A DNA stretch of 64,000 nt from Malaya genurostris (GCF_030247185.1 NC_080572.1:232935336-232999335); one strand, 5' to 3'. Counted from the first letter of the stretch, positions 11,285-22,034 are shown. The notes: generated by a model from the letters alone, not told the origin. A program made the numbers and translations.

Positions 11285-12566
11285 CAAAAGATACAAAACC
11301 TGAGACAATTGGCCATTGAGCTAATAACTGCTTCAAAAAGGTTCTAGCTATTGGAAGGAATGCCATTATGAGGGTCTTTAAGGGTTCAGATATATTGAAT
11401 GCTGAGAAAATCCATTCAACAATTTCCGAAAACTTCAGTAATCCTGTTGGTGGCTGTGAAATGGAGCCCACTGGATTATTATCTTTTTCTGTACTAGATC
11501 CTGGATTGGTTTGTGAATTTGACAAACCAGGAGGCACAGTCTTTGGTTTTGACTTTTTTTGTTTAACACGGGGATCTTTTTTTGAAGATGAAATTTTAGG
11601 TGTCTTTTTTGGTAATTTGGAGGAAGACTTCTTTCTCTTAACTGACCCTTGGGTAGTGATAAACGAATTACCTTCACTATTTTCGTCAGAGTCAGAGTCC
11701 TCTGGTTCCCCTAGATTTGAAAACCCGTTTTCGGTTTCCAAAGGGGGGACATCAATGACCGTTTTAAGCATTTCTGCATATGTGCGCTTAGACCGTGCTT
11801 TTAAAGAAAGCTTAATTTTGTCTTTGTGCACTTTAAATGCAGTGCATACTGAAATATCATCATGAGGACTATTCCCACAATAAATACATTTTTCAATTTC
11901 CTTGTTGCAATCATTATCTTTATGAGGCCCTTCACACTTAATACATTTTGGTTTATTACTACAGTAAGTAGCTGTGTGGCCGAATTTTTTGCAGTTCGTA
12001 CAATTCATTACATTTGGAACAAAAAGCCGAACAGGGAGGCGAATTTTATCGACATAGACATGGGACGGCAACGCAGATCCGGCAAATGTCACTCGAAACG
12101 AGTCTGATGGGCGATAAACTTTTTTTCCCTCTTCATAAACTACTGAGTACAGTTGTTTGCACTCCAGTATTTTCACACCCTCAAGCATAGAGTTCTTGAA
12201 ACGACCAACACCATGCTTGAGTAAATCATCTACCGAAAGACTCGCTTCGGTAACAACACCGTCAATTTCGACATCTTTGGAGGGTATGTAAACTTTATAC
12301 TCTTTAATGAAATGTTCCGAAGAGACAATATCATTCGCGTGTTTCAAATTATTTATCACAACACGAATTTTATCGTTATTTACTTTTATGATCTCTTTGA
12401 TTGAAGAGTATCGTGATGTCAAACCTTTAGAAATTTGGTAAATGTTTAATGGCTTTGATATACGTCTAAAAAAGACTATCCAAGGCCCAGAAGAGCTCTC
12501 CTGATATTTTTTCGTTCGTGGGGGTATAGGATTCATGCTAGGATTTACGTCCATGGATTCATCCAT
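11277..12566 (-). CDS. I-clade ORF1: gag-like RNA-binding protein with three zinc knuckles
   Basis: 429 residues. The N-terminal half (about 27-180) resembles the RRM-like/gag-like region of I, Jockey and R1 ORF1 proteins. Three CCHC knuckles follow at about 189-241: CTNCKKFGHTATYC (CX2CX4HX4C), CIKCEGPHKDNDC, and CIYCGNSPHDDISVC. A Lys/Ser/Pro-rich linker runs from about 255 to 370, and a hydrophobic C-terminal segment ends FVSFDG. Proteins of this class bind element RNA to form the retrotransposition particle. The stop overlaps the ORF2 start by 8 bases, suggesting termination-reinitiation. The start MDESMD aligns in position with MDDLME in copy 2. The frame is fully open. Confidence 0.9.
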   Translation of the reverse strand: MDESMDVNPSMNPIPPRTKKYQESSSGPWIVFFRRISKPLNIYQISKGLTSRYSSIKEIIKVNNDKIRVVINNLKHANDIVSSEHFIKEYKVYIPSKDVEIDGVVTEASLSVDDLLKHGVGRFKNSMLEGVKILECKQLYSVVYEEGKKVYRPSDSFRVTFAGSALPSHVYVDKIRLPVRLFVPNVMNCTNCKKFGHTATYCSNKPKCIKCEGPHKDNDCNKEIEKCIYCGNSPHDDISVCTAFKVHKDKIKLSLKARSKRTYAEMLKTVIDVPPLETENGFSNLGEPEDSDSDENSEGNSFITTQGSVKRKKSSSKLPKKTPKISSSKKDPRVKQKKSKPKTVPPGLSNSQTNPGSSTEKDNNPVGSISQPPTGLLKFSEIVEWIFSAFNISEPLKTLIMAFLPIARTFLKQLLAQWPIVSGFVSFDG

Positions 12567-12923
12567 TACATTAAAATTTTTAACTAAACTTTAAAATAAA
12601 ATTTGAAACCAACACTACACAGTACTCAATCAAAAGGAAAAGAAAAAACTTCTACCTTGAAATTGTTGTCTATCTCCGTTGCACTGCCGTGTAGATCCTC
12701 GTTGCTCTAGATGTTCTTGTTGGATGTATCTGGACGTTGATACAATGCTGAAGCTCACTGTAGCGATAGAATATGATGTGATGCTACTGCTACCTGACAT
12801 CCAGCACCACTCGAATTCCGATTTGCTTTCGTCTTCGCCAGCTGTAACCAGCGCAGGTCACCGGTGTATACCTGCGTGTTGTATGGCAGTGGAAAGACCG
12901 AGTTGTCTTGTCTCCTTCTTCCT

Positions 12924-13044
12924 AGTGCTCCGCACCGATATGCTTCTGCACCGAAGTGCCTTCGCACCGGTGTGCTTTTGCACTCTCCTGCTTCTGTGTG
13001 CCTTTGCACTCTTCTTCTTCAATGTGCCTTTGCACTCTCCTGCT
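12924..13044 (-). repeat. Imperfect tandem 'ggtgcgaaggcac' repeats in the I-element 5' UTR
   Basis: On the minus strand the 5' UTR holds several short degenerate repeats around 'gtgcaaaggcac' / 'ggtgcgaaggcac', spaced about 20-30 bases. The copy-2 5' UTR at 58706-58822 has the same kind of array with different unit order. Repeats here may modulate the internal promoter. That is inference from position only. Confidence 0.6.
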
Positions 13045-13601
13045 CAGCACTTGTGGCTGTATATTGCGGCCTGGGTAGAGTTTGGGAAACGCCCTTTGTT
13101 GTTTCCTTCACCAGCTTGGCCCAGCACTAGGGCTCTCTTATGCAGCACGACTATACGTTTTAACGGCTGCTGCCAACAGGTTTCTACCTGTAGTTCAACC
13201 GTTGTCGTATTTAACGCGTGTAAACCAACCAGCGTTATTAAACTGTACGCTTCTATACACAACCTTCTCGGTTGAACGGCTATTACTGATTCTATAAGTT
13301 GTTTGATACACATTGAGATTAGAGTTTTTTGAGAGCAACACTTGGGCATCGCATCGTACTCCCATTGATGCCAACTCTCCTGTTTCAAACAAAAACATTT
13401 TTTCATATTATCCAAAAACCACTAGATTTGAAGTAGGTTCGTAGAAAAAAGTTTTTGTTATTCTTGGAATTTGGAATTTACTTCGTGAAAAAGGTTACCA
13501 ATTTTGTTAATTGGCTCGTGGAAAGAGTTACGTAAATTTATTACTGCGTAAAAAACTAAAATGTAAATTCGGGTGTATATCCGAAGTGAATTTGTATGGT
13601 C

Positions 13602-13840
13602 ATCAGGCGCGTATACAGGGGGGTGTTTTAGGGGTTCAAACCCCCTCCGAAACTCAAAAAAGTATGATATAATGTAAACTCTTTTTTTCAAATAAGTAGA
13701 AAATAAAATGAATAATTTTCAACAAACGACTCCACAATAAAAAAATTTCAAATAATTATATAAAAAGTTCCATTTGTATGGAAATTGATCAACATGTTCT
13801 GAAACACCTCCCGAAATTTTTTTCTGGGTACGCGCCTGAT
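13602..13840. mobile_element. MITE with ATCAGGCGCGTA inverted ends
   Basis: The left end ATCAGGCGCGTA (13602-13613) and right end TACGCGCCTGAT (13829-13840) are perfect reverse complements, flanked by GGTC on both sides (13598-13601 and 13841-13844), a likely 4-bp target duplication. The interior is AT-rich with a G/C run near the left end ('caggggggtgttttagggg') and no coding potential. Superfamily not determined. Confidence 0.65.
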
Positions 13841-13929
13841 GGTCATCAACTAACCAGAATAAAAGGAATGTGCTGAATATTTTTGAAAAATAAAATAATC
13901 CTCACATGTTCTTTAACAAAAGTAAACTC

Positions 13930-14312
13930 TTGAATTTACAGTTCTCTTACCAATTAATTCCGGAATCGAAAGTCAGGTTCAGTTGAAATTGAAATTTTTT
14001 TATTAAGGTGGAATTGAATGGTCAAAATCGGTTCAGCACTCTCGAAACAAAATAAGTAAAAATTCTGGTTGACAATCATTGAATGTCGAATCCAGATGAA
14101 ATTTAGAATCATTTAAAAGAGCCATTTATTTGTACTGGAGTTGGTAAAAATCGGTTCTATTTTCTCGAAGAAAAGTGGGAGCATATTTTTCTTACACAAA
14201 CACAGACATTCTGCGATCTCGCCAAATTGATTTCAATGGTATATGACAGTCGGACCTCGATCTAAAAGTCGGTTTTTCACAGTTATTGCTTAATCTTGCT
14301 TTATGGGAAAGG
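13930..14312 (+). repeat. Dispersed 'ccggaagtcggat' repeat copy, 3' end included
   Basis: Holds 'ttccggaatcgaaagtcagg' near 13970, 'aaaatcggttcagcac' near 14023, and the family 3' terminus 'aaaagtcggtttttcacag' with a degenerate 'ctttatgggaaagg' at 14262-14312. Same family and orientation as 4270-5190. Confidence 0.6.
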
Positions 14313-14368
14313 TAAAAACGACAAAAGAAATAACCGAAGAATCGAAGACTCTTGCGTCGCACCTGGAA

Positions 14369-14568
14369 GGAGGAAAATCCCAATCTCCCAACTTGAATCC
14401 TGTCGCAAATGTCTGGACCACCATGAAGAGTAGACTTGCTGGAAACTCTATTCACTATTTCATATTTGGCTTTCTATTCTAACAAGATACGTAGAAAACC
14501 ATGTCAAAATCATGCCTCGGAGGTGTCAAGCCATTCTCGATTGTGGTGGTCGGGGTATAAGGAATTGA
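14369..14568 (+). pseudogene. Tc1-like transposase, C-terminal relic
   Basis: One plus frame reads SPNLNPVANVWTTMKSRL, the degenerate form of the Tc1 motif around the third catalytic acidic residue (SPDLNPIENLW...). The glutamate is replaced by Ala. A second frame continues with KIMPRRCQAILDCGG, matching the Tc1 C-terminal 'MPRRCQAVI' region, and then a stop. A frameshift therefore separates the parts. The upstream catalytic core is not recognisable and no TIR pair was found. It abuts the 3' end of a dispersed repeat, which may have truncated it. It is a dead fragment. Confidence 0.7.
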
Positions 14569-14569
14569 G

Positions 14570-16451
14570 GGTATAGTAAGAAACTGAAATAAAAATTTTC
14601 GGTACATTTTAGAGTGTAATCTTCATTGTTAAATTATGCATCTGGTACTAGAAGCCAACACGTTCGACAGTACACTCGTCATGCATCAACATTTATGTTG
14701 TACTTCGTGTGACATTTGTCCGACACTCACTTAACCTTCGTGCAAGCTAAATGAAGCTGTTACTTTGTAGGGAATAGTGCTGACTTACCTGACGTAAAGA
14801 AACACCACCACCACTACTCATTACGGTGGCTTCACCCCTAGCGTGCTTATGGTGTCAACAAAAAGTTCAAGATCACAAATAACACGCTTGTGAAAGTCGT
14901 AATGAGGTGCCGAGGGGGTTGTTTTGCTTCCGAGCGTCCCTCCACTCCTTCCCCATCTTGTACGTGAATGTAGAAGAAGACATTATCCTCATGTTGTCAT
15001 TTGCTGCTAAGGCAAATGCTGCCAAATGCCGCCGCAATCACCCGGACACGACAATGATTATCACTTTGCGACCGGAAGTTGACAGGATGAACATGGGGTT
15101 ACAAACAGGCCGTCTAAGCGGTACATTTGTGGAGTAGGTCGGTGTGTTGTCTGAGAAGGGTCGAGTTGGGTTGGTCTTGTGAAAATACAAAAAAAAACCG
15201 TCGAGTCGCTCATTTTAAAGTCGCAAATGATGACACTATCACTGTTTTGTTAGTGAAAGTGGTCCATTGATGCGAATGGAACTAAACGCGTATTCAGTTT
15301 TGTTTATACCCATTGAATATTGGTTGTTATCGGGCTTCATTTTTGATTTGAAAATCTTTCAATACAAACTTTAGCATCGATGCTAGCTTCTGTCGCCTGG
15401 TGGCTGTCTGCACGTTGGTATGGGTTAATAATTTTTCTAGCAACTAAACTATGATTTTCTGGTTATTAACGGTAAAGAGTTTCTCGTTGGTAAACACGAT
15501 GTTCTCCCACCTTCCTTCGGTGGCTCTCTTCAGCAGAGTCTTCTCTTTTTACCTGTTGTTATTACAGCCTACAGGTTTAGAGATTTTGTGCTCTCATGGG
15601 ACTTGGTCTGAAGTTTATTTTCCAGGATCCGACGGTGACATCGACCAAATACGTTGTAATTCTCAGCCTACTAAGTGGCACTACGTCAAAGATTTCTTTT
15701 AATGCGCCTCTCGACAATCTTCACCATGTCAAGTATCAACACAACAGCTTCATCAAATACAAATAATAATACGGAGTGCTTCGACAAATTATCGAGGACA
15801 CTTTTTACGATACGTGGTACACTGTCTAGGTAAAATGCCAGAGTGACAGTGTACTTAATTTTTTTTTATTCAACTGGCAACGCCTAATAAAAAATACCTG
15901 AAAGCAGTACACTGTTGATTGTTTTGTGATAATGCCAAAAAAGATTCTGCGGTAGGTGTACATCATTGTATATTATGAATCAATAATCTGTTTTCAGGCA
16001 TTCAGGAGCTGTGGACAAAAGACAGAAAAATGCGTTATTAGAATCCATGTTAAAAGTTTTGTGATGCCGCACGGGTTAACCCTAAACCGCATCTATAGTC
16101 TGCGTTAGCTCAAATTCCCCGTATAGGATTCGCTGAAGGGAGTAATGCCATTAGCATTTTCCAGGATCACTAGAACTGGCCAGTAAACAGGAAAATGTAC
16201 TACAAGTTTTCAGAATGCTATCACTAAATATTGAACCGATCACAAATAATTAAGAGATTGGATATGCTTAAAACAGTTGAGGACTCGATTCAAAAGATGG
16301 TTTTCACAGCAATTGCATTGATCTATATCAGAAAGGGAAACATACATTCAATTATTGGGAACGAATTGTTGACATCCTATTATACAAAATTTGAGTGTTA
16401 ACAGTATCTTCTATATAGAATTTGCAAAACGTGTAATAGATACTCTACGTC
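14570..16451. other. Unassigned DNA, partly GC-richer
   Basis: 14700-15140 is GC-richer, low in repeats and could be unique host sequence. Near 15933-16060 a plus-strand ATG begins MPKKILR, followed by gtaggt and, 52 bases on, ttttcag with a possible continuation HSGAVDKRQKNALL. This could be the start of a transposase-like two-exon gene, but the frame closes quickly and nothing supports it further. A 3' end of the dispersed repeat family lies at about 16284-16343. Confidence 0.35.
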
Positions 16452-16639
16452 GACTTAAGGTCTATCAGGACTAGGCCGATCCGAGCTCTCCGGCATCACC
16501 TTCTTTCTTGCTTCGACTATGGTTGAACTGCACATACAGCTGTGTGAATGTGTTGCTCGGCTATAGCCGAGACAGAAAAAAGTCGGTACCGGAGAGCTTG
16601 GATCGGTTGAATCGGCCTAGTGCGAGTCGGCCTCAAGTC
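16452..16639. mobile_element. MITE with long imperfect inverted repeats
   Basis: The left arm (16452 on) reads gacttaaggtctatcagg, then ctaggccgatccgagctctc. The right arm read in reverse complement gives gacttgaggccgactcgc, then ctaggccgatt and, after a short insertion, gatccaagctctccgg. So roughly 50 bases pair with one insertion. There is no coding content and no certain target duplication. Non-autonomous DNA element of unknown superfamily. Confidence 0.55.
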
Positions 16640-18054
16640 TCCGAAATCCGTGCGTAGCTTTATCATAAAAATGTTTCGTTGCAATAATTGTGGATATGGA
16701 TTGCCAACACAAAGTATAAAACTTCTTTTATTGTGTGAAAAAAGTCTAAAAACGCTATTCCATCTGAAAACAAATTCAAATAGAAACGTTCATTCATATC
16801 AGCAATTTTAATTATTTATTCCTTACCAAAACCTATGTAGCAAATTTCATACGACAGTTGAAATTTTATACAGCAACAATACACATAAATAAACAAACTT
16901 GTTTTACTCCGTAGCAAGTAGTTAGCAGCGTTGCCAAAATTTTTCTATCGCAATGAAACGGAAATATGGGCTAGGCTTACTAGTTCATTCTATGAACCAA
17001 ACATTGACGATTCGTTTATATGAGACCTAAGGGTATTATTATTTGTATTTGGCTTCATCGACGACACGGCCTGCCACTCGTCTATTAAAACTGTATCGTA
17101 AATTTGACTACCCCTCAGTAACTGGTAATGCCAAAACGTAATCCCTTAAAAAATGTTGAAACTGGCAACACATGTTGATAAATTATTGATTTTAATTAAC
17201 AGTTACCGTAACCTTGGTTACTGCATTTTGAAGACATGAGAAATGTAAACAAAACAAACTGCAAATCGGATATTTTAAAACGAATAATTAAAATTGATTT
17301 TCCGAGTGGGAAAATCTTTTCCCGTGGAAACTGCTTCAACATCAGAGCAGTGGATCGACTAGTCATTCGGATTTGCTAAAGGAATTCTTCTGTTGTGAAA
17401 ATCGAAAAGGATCCACTTGCAATTGAACAACGAAGTTTTCTACGGATTTAAAATCCTACATTCAAGTCGGAGTTATGGATTTTTTTCATGAATTGTATTG
17501 ATATACTAACATTTACAGTCAGCCCATCGATAAAATAATTGGATTAAAAATAATATGAGCTGTGAGTGTACTTTCTATTTGCAAGCGATAATCAGTGATC
17601 GTAAGACGACGCAATACACTTTAGAAAGCTTGAAAGTCGAACAATTGCTGATGGAGAAGCGAAAAGAATTTCTTAATTATACTTATAAGAATTCTTCATT
17701 ATTATTATAAAATCCGTGTATTGCACTTATTGTCAGAAGAAACCAAGTGAGGGAGAATCATTTTCTTCAAGTAATAATATACATAAAACAAAAAAATATC
17801 TGGTAACTTAACCGAACTACTTTTCGAATTTTATTAATTTTACTATTTTCTTGCATAACTCTTATCTTGTGATTGAAAGTGCTATCAAAAGTATTGGTTT
17901 TGTTTTTTAGCCATGCATCGATTGTGGCACAACGAATTAGATAATGATTAGTACAGTTGCTTTGAATACGAAAGATTTTTATAGAAAAAAAACGTAACGT
18001 GGAATTTAAAAGTTGCTTTTTCATAAAAATATTGATATTATAAATCCGTCTCCT
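16640..18054. other. Unassigned AT-rich DNA
   Basis: No recognised gene or element. The minus-strand ORF that crosses 17767-18801 is mostly translation of the neighbouring 8-bp satellite and is not taken as a gene. Confidence 0.4.
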
Positions 18055-18544
18055 GAGTCCTTGGACTCTTGGACTCTTGGACTCTTGGACTCTTGGACTC
18101 TTGGACTCTTGGACTCTTGGACTCTTGGACTCTTGGACTCTTGGACTCTTGGACTCTTGGACTCTTGGACTCTTGGACTCTTGGACTCTTGGACTCTTGG
18201 ACTCTTGGACTCTTGGACTCTTGGACTCTTGGACTCTTGGACTCTTGGACTCTTGGACTCTTGGACTCTTGGACTCTTGGACTCTTGGACTCTTGGACTC
18301 TTGGACTCTTGGACTCTTGGACTCTTGGACTCTTGGACTCTTGGACTCTTGGACTCTTGGACTCTTGGACTCTTGGACTCTTGGACTCTTGGACTCTTGG
18401 ACTCTTGGACTCTTGGACTCTTGGACTCTTGGACTCTTGGACTCTTGGACTCTTGGACTCTTGGACTCTTGGACTCTTGGACTCTTGGACTCTTGGACTC
18501 TTGGACTCTTGGACTCTTGGACTCTTGGACTCTTGGACTCTTGG
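18055..18544. repeat. Satellite (GGACTCTT)n, about 60 copies
   Basis: Pure tandem 8-bp units run for about 485 bases with no visible variant, followed by a degenerate border ('ggactatttttggtctctag') to about 18592. Because 8 is not a multiple of 3, each strand translates to an 8-residue repeat in all frames without stops, which creates false long ORFs on both strands. Confidence 0.97.
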
Positions 18545-18673
18545 GCTTCAGGACTATTTTTGGTCTCTAGGACTATTCTTGGAATCTTGGACGCATCTAT
18601 TTTTAGGATAATTCCAGGCACGAAACACTTAACGCCTATCGCGCGAACCTGATCATTGGTTACGTCACTTATA

Positions 18674-19947
18674 AAGACTGCCCCAGAAAGTATGGATACA
18701 CTTTGATTTTGCTGTAAATAATTCACAAGAGTTGGATATTCAAATTTTATTCGATATACTGATAATATTAGACTACAACAACAGAATATTATTCTCAACA
18801 TTTGCTACTTAGCCATTGTAGACTAGCTGGCGCACCTTCTTGCGAACGTTCCTCATTAAATTCCATACAGACTTCTTAGCGACAAGTTTTAACACTTTTT
18901 TCCAATCTTTTTCGAACTGTTGAATGGTTTCGGCTGCCGAGACATGTTTCCTAAGATGTGACTTCGTTAATGCCCAAAACTCCTCAATTGTTCGAAGTTG
19001 TGAGTAATTTGGTGGATTCATGTCTTTTGGGACGAAAGTGACATTTTTGGTAGTATACCATTCTACCGTTGATTTCGAGTAGTGGCAAGAAGCAAGATCT
19101 GGCCTGAAGACAACAGGATCTTTGTGGATTTGTATCATGGGTAGAAGTCGTTCTTGTAAACGTTCTTTGATGTATATTTCGCTGTTCATTGAAGCAGTGG
19201 TGTTGAAGGGTTTCGAAATCTTACCTCAGCTACAAATTGCTTGTCGACTTCAATCGATGTCTCGGACTGGTTTAACACTTGCCCTTCTCGCACCGTTAAA
19301 TATTGTGGTCCCGGCAAGGATTTGTAATCGAGTTTCACGTAGGTTCCGTCGTCCATGATTATGCAGTTTAAATTTCCAACAAGAATCGTATTGTACAGCT
19401 TTCGAACCCTCGGCCTGATCGATGCTTCTTGTTTCGGACTACGTTTTGATTGTTTCTGCTTCTTATAGGTTCGAAGATTCAAACGTTCTTTAGCACGAAG
19501 AACATTTGACTTCGAAGTGCCTACTTTTTTGGCCTCATCCCGAACTGAAACCTCCTTCTTTTGTTCGAACGCCTTCAGTATACGTTCATCCAACTGAGGG
19601 TTAGAAGGACCTTTCTTTCGACCCGTTTTCGGTTTATCCTCAAAGGTGTTATCCTCACCGAACTTCCTGATTGCATTTCGCACGACTTTTTCACGTACTC
19701 CTTCCATTTTTGCTATCTTTCTCAGTGACAGTCCGCGTTCTGTGTACCATTTGTACACAAATTTTCGACATTATTCTGCTGAAAGTCCACGCATTTCGAA
19801 ACAAACTAATGAAAACGAATAAACAACTGCACAAGTGGTTAGAGAAGAGTGTGAACAACAGGACGCAGCCATAAAAATTGACAGATTCTGAACCATTGCG
19901 AAATGGCAACGGTTTTTGGTTGCGTCCATACTTTCTGGGACAGTCTT
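18674..19947 (-). mobile_element. Tc1/mariner element of the DD37E type
   Basis: The ends aagactgccccagaaagta (18674 on) and its reverse complement with one mismatch (to 19947) form a 23-bp TIR, each flanked by TA. The minus strand encodes a transposase whose second D and the E in IEEFW are separated by 37 residues, the spacing of the DD37E family known from mosquitoes. Length is 1,274 bp, normal for the family. The coding sequence is interrupted, so the copy is not autonomous. Confidence 0.85.
18809..19758 (-). pseudogene. DD37E transposase, frameshifted with internal deletion
   Basis: N-terminal part (19758-19186): two helix-turn-helix-like segments (LSLRKIAKMEGVREKVVR; SVRDEAKKVGTSKSNVLRA), a basic linker, then IIMDDGTYVKLDY with the first catalytic D. 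C-terminal part (19189-18809), in another frame: RPDLASCHYSK with the second D, FVPKDMNPPN, and IEEFWALTKSHLRK with the E. The two frames overlap by 4 bases near 19186. The strand normally found between 'VRF' and 'TTASMNSEIY' is missing, so I infer a deletion of some 20 codons that also shifts the frame. No functional product is expected unless translation recodes. Confidence 0.85.
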
Positions 19948-19954
19948 TATCGTT

Positions 19955-20056
19955 ATATGTCCGGAACCGGAAGTTGCAGCAAATTGATCTTCGAACTGGA
20001 TTCACATTCCAATAGAAGGGTTAAAACGAGCGTAAGTTTGTAGAAATCGGATCAAC
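19955..20056 (+). repeat. Fragment of the dispersed 'ccggaagt' repeat
   Basis: 'ccggaaccggaagttgcag' followed by 'gtttgtagaaatcgg' matches one internal unit of the dispersed family. It is trapped between the DD37E element and the mariner-like element at 20059. Confidence 0.5.
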
Positions 20057-20156
20057 TACAGGGTGCTCCATCTTTTATGTCGGTATGTAAACGCTGAATA
20101 ACTTTCACAGTTACCAACCGAGCGATTGGAAACGTTAATTCAGTACAATTTTTGCC

Positions 20157-20479
20157 ATGAATCGCTTCACACCGAACCAACGCACCAAAATGGTGACACA
20201 ATTTACATTGAAAACAGTCGTTCCATTGTGTTCGCTAAACGTACATATCGGAAAAAATATCGCGACGACATTGACAGGCCACCCAGATTAACTGATTTAT
20301 CTCCCCCGGACTTTTTATGTGTTTTGTGGGGCTATCTGAAAAATAAGGTTTGCGCCAACCAGCCTCAAACTATTGACGAGCTCAAGGCAAACATTTGTGC
20401 TAAAAACGACGCCATAACACCCGAGATGCTCGAAAAGGTAATGGAAAACTCAGAAAAAAATTCATTTTGTAATTGCTAA
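20157..20479 (+). pseudogene. Mariner-like transposase, N-terminus joined to C-terminus
   Basis: One frame starts MNRFTPNQRTKMV, the typical N-terminus of this transposase group. A second frame carries NSRSIVFAKRTYRKKY of the helix-turn-helix region, followed directly by PPRLTDLSPPDF and LWGYLKNKV of the C-terminal catalytic end, and TIDELKANI...EMLEKVMEN near the stop. The central DDE/D core is absent, so an internal deletion fused the two ends and a frameshift separates them. It cannot be catalytic. Confidence 0.8.
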
Positions 20480-20617
20480 TCAAGTTGGCTACTTAATTGA
20501 TATTGTTTTCAAATACTAATCCAGAAAATTGTAAGAAACCAAACTGAATAAAAATACATCACTTATAGAAATCGGTTGGTTTTACCTTTCTCGTATAGGT
20601 TTTTCCCAAAGTTATTT

Positions 20618-20770
20618 TGTGGTAACTACACATCGAGGTAATGTAGACAGACGCACAAGAAACACTAGACGCGACAACGACTCGAATACGACTGACTTTC
20701 TACGCTAGTGAGAGCGTAGCGTTAACCCCCTTAGAAAGTATACATACCTATACATAGCCACGGTATCACA
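20618..20770 (-). repeat. 3' LTR of the gypsy element
   Basis: 153 bp, read on plus from tgtggtaactacacatcg to ccacggtatcaca. It differs from the 5' LTR at about 20699 (ctgacTttc versus ctgacCttc). Confidence 0.93.
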
Positions 20771-20785
20771 TCCCCTTTTCTTTCA
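20771..20785 (-). promoter_or_regulatory. Polypurine tract of the gypsy element
   Basis: On the minus strand GAAAGAAAAGGGGA directly precedes the 3' LTR, the position and composition of a plus-strand priming polypurine tract. This fixes the element's orientation. Confidence 0.85.
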
Positions 20786-21199
20786 AATGATTAATGCCTT
20801 GTATTTTCATTTCGTGATATATTTTACAGTAGGGACTTATCATTAGGGACTATACCTTTCCTTTGGTTTGTGTGTTCTCTGCGATCGTCGAGGCAATTCG
20901 GTAAATTCTGAACTTATCTCTGAAACTGAAACGACAATTCCGCGTTTTCATTTGAATCAGTCGACGTTACAGGTACTGAGTTGCTATCTGATTCCCGATT
21001 ACTGTTCTCGGCATGTACCGGGTTGACACTAGCTATCAAGTGCGATGAGGTACGAATGTATGCCTTTTCTGCTTCCTGAGATTGAACAGTTATGTCTGAA
21101 CCCCGTCTGTCCACCACAGTGAACCTCTCCCTATGGAAACCTGTAGATAGTCTGTCAATTGGATGGAGACTCCTAATGAGAATCGCGTCACCGATCGAT

Positions 21200-22000
21200 A
21201 TAGTACTGAGTGTTGCTCTACGCTTCGCATCTTCCCGCTGTTTTCCAAAAAAAACCCTCCTCTCATAGTCCCGATCTCCAAAATCGGTACTTGAATGGAT
21301 CGTTTGGAGATCATCTATGCAAGCAACTTGGAACGTAGTTTTCGGTTTTGTAAAAGCTCGTTAGGTGCCTTGCCAGTGGTTGGATGTGGAGTGTTGCTAT
21401 ATAGATCTAGATAACTATCAAGTTCCGCTTTCCAATTGTCATACATAGCATTCGCAATTTAGAGCCTCTTCAGTAATGACCTATCTTGCCGTTTCACTTC
21501 CCCATTTGCTTGGGCCAGTAAGGTGACGTATGATGAAGGTGGATACCGTTCATTTTACAAAATTCTTCGAATTCGCATGATAGGAATAGTTTATCGTTGT
21601 CCAGCGTAATCGTTCTTGGTGGACTTCAGACTCAAAAAAATCGTTTTAAGCGTTTAATTGTCTCTTGAGCAGTTATATTGCCCATCACTTATAACTCCAT
21701 GTATCGACTGTAATAGTTGACAACTACCAATACATATTCAGCGGTTGGCATCGGTCCAAAAAAATCTATTGGTACATCAATCCATGGACGATCAGGTAGT
21801 TGTCGTCGTATCATTGGGTCCGGAGGCTTAGGAATCTGTACAAGGCGGCACCCTTCGCAAGCTGCGCATGTATCTTCCGCCGTCCGATCTATACTAAGCC
21901 ACCAACACCTCTCACGCAGATGTCGCTTCATTAAAGATTGGCCCGAATGACCCTCATGGGCTAATTGAAGCATTCTTGTCCATAAACTCCTTGGTATCAC
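21200..22000 (-). pseudogene. Gypsy integrase remnant
   Basis: The minus-strand opening 22000-21689 reads an H2C2 zinc-binding domain (AHEGHSG ... CAACEGC) followed by the start of the catalytic core (PIDFFGPMP, VVVNYYSRYMEL). Further pieces in other frames run down to about 21440 (ITAQETIKRLK; KRL.IANAMYDNWKAELD; NTPHPTTGKAPNELLQNR) and 21200. Stops and a deletion interrupt the core, and the segment holding the later acidic residues is shortened. Integrase inserts the cDNA, so this copy needs a helper. Confidence 0.85.
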
Positions 22001-22034
22001 GAGTTTGAAGCCCCGCAGGATGAGCGATTTAACG

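Larger units (their letters stand above)
7201..13288 (-). mobile_element. Full-length I-clade non-LTR retrotransposon, copy 1
   Basis: On the minus strand the element begins CAGTAATAGCCGTTC (from 13288), carries a 5' UTR of about 720 bp, ORF1, an overlapping ORF2 and a 3' UTR of about 390 bp, and ends in an 8-10 base A run at 7201. Both outer flanks read attctataagtt (7189-7200 and 13289-13300), a 12-bp target-site duplication from target-primed reverse transcription. The CAGT start matches that of the Drosophila I factor and also starts the second copy at 58539. RNase H after RT plus a three-knuckle ORF1 supports the I clade. Both ORFs are open, so this 6.09-kb copy could be autonomous. Activity is not shown. 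Confidence 0.92.

Noticed and set aside
12679..13415. ORFs around 198 and 123 codons in the I-element 5' UTR
   Set aside because: They fall in the leader with its 'ggtgc' repeats, on either strand, and are not preserved in copy 2.
15933..16060. Two-exon start of a transposase-like gene (MPKKILR / intron / HSGAVDKRQ)
   Set aside because: Splice-like sites are present but the frame closes after about 30 codons and no catalytic domain follows.
17767..18801. 344-codon minus ORF with SPRVQESK repeats and matching plus ORFs
   Set aside because: Produced by the (GGACTCTT)n satellite. The flanking residues show no domain, and the N-terminal part overlaps the DD37E TIR region.
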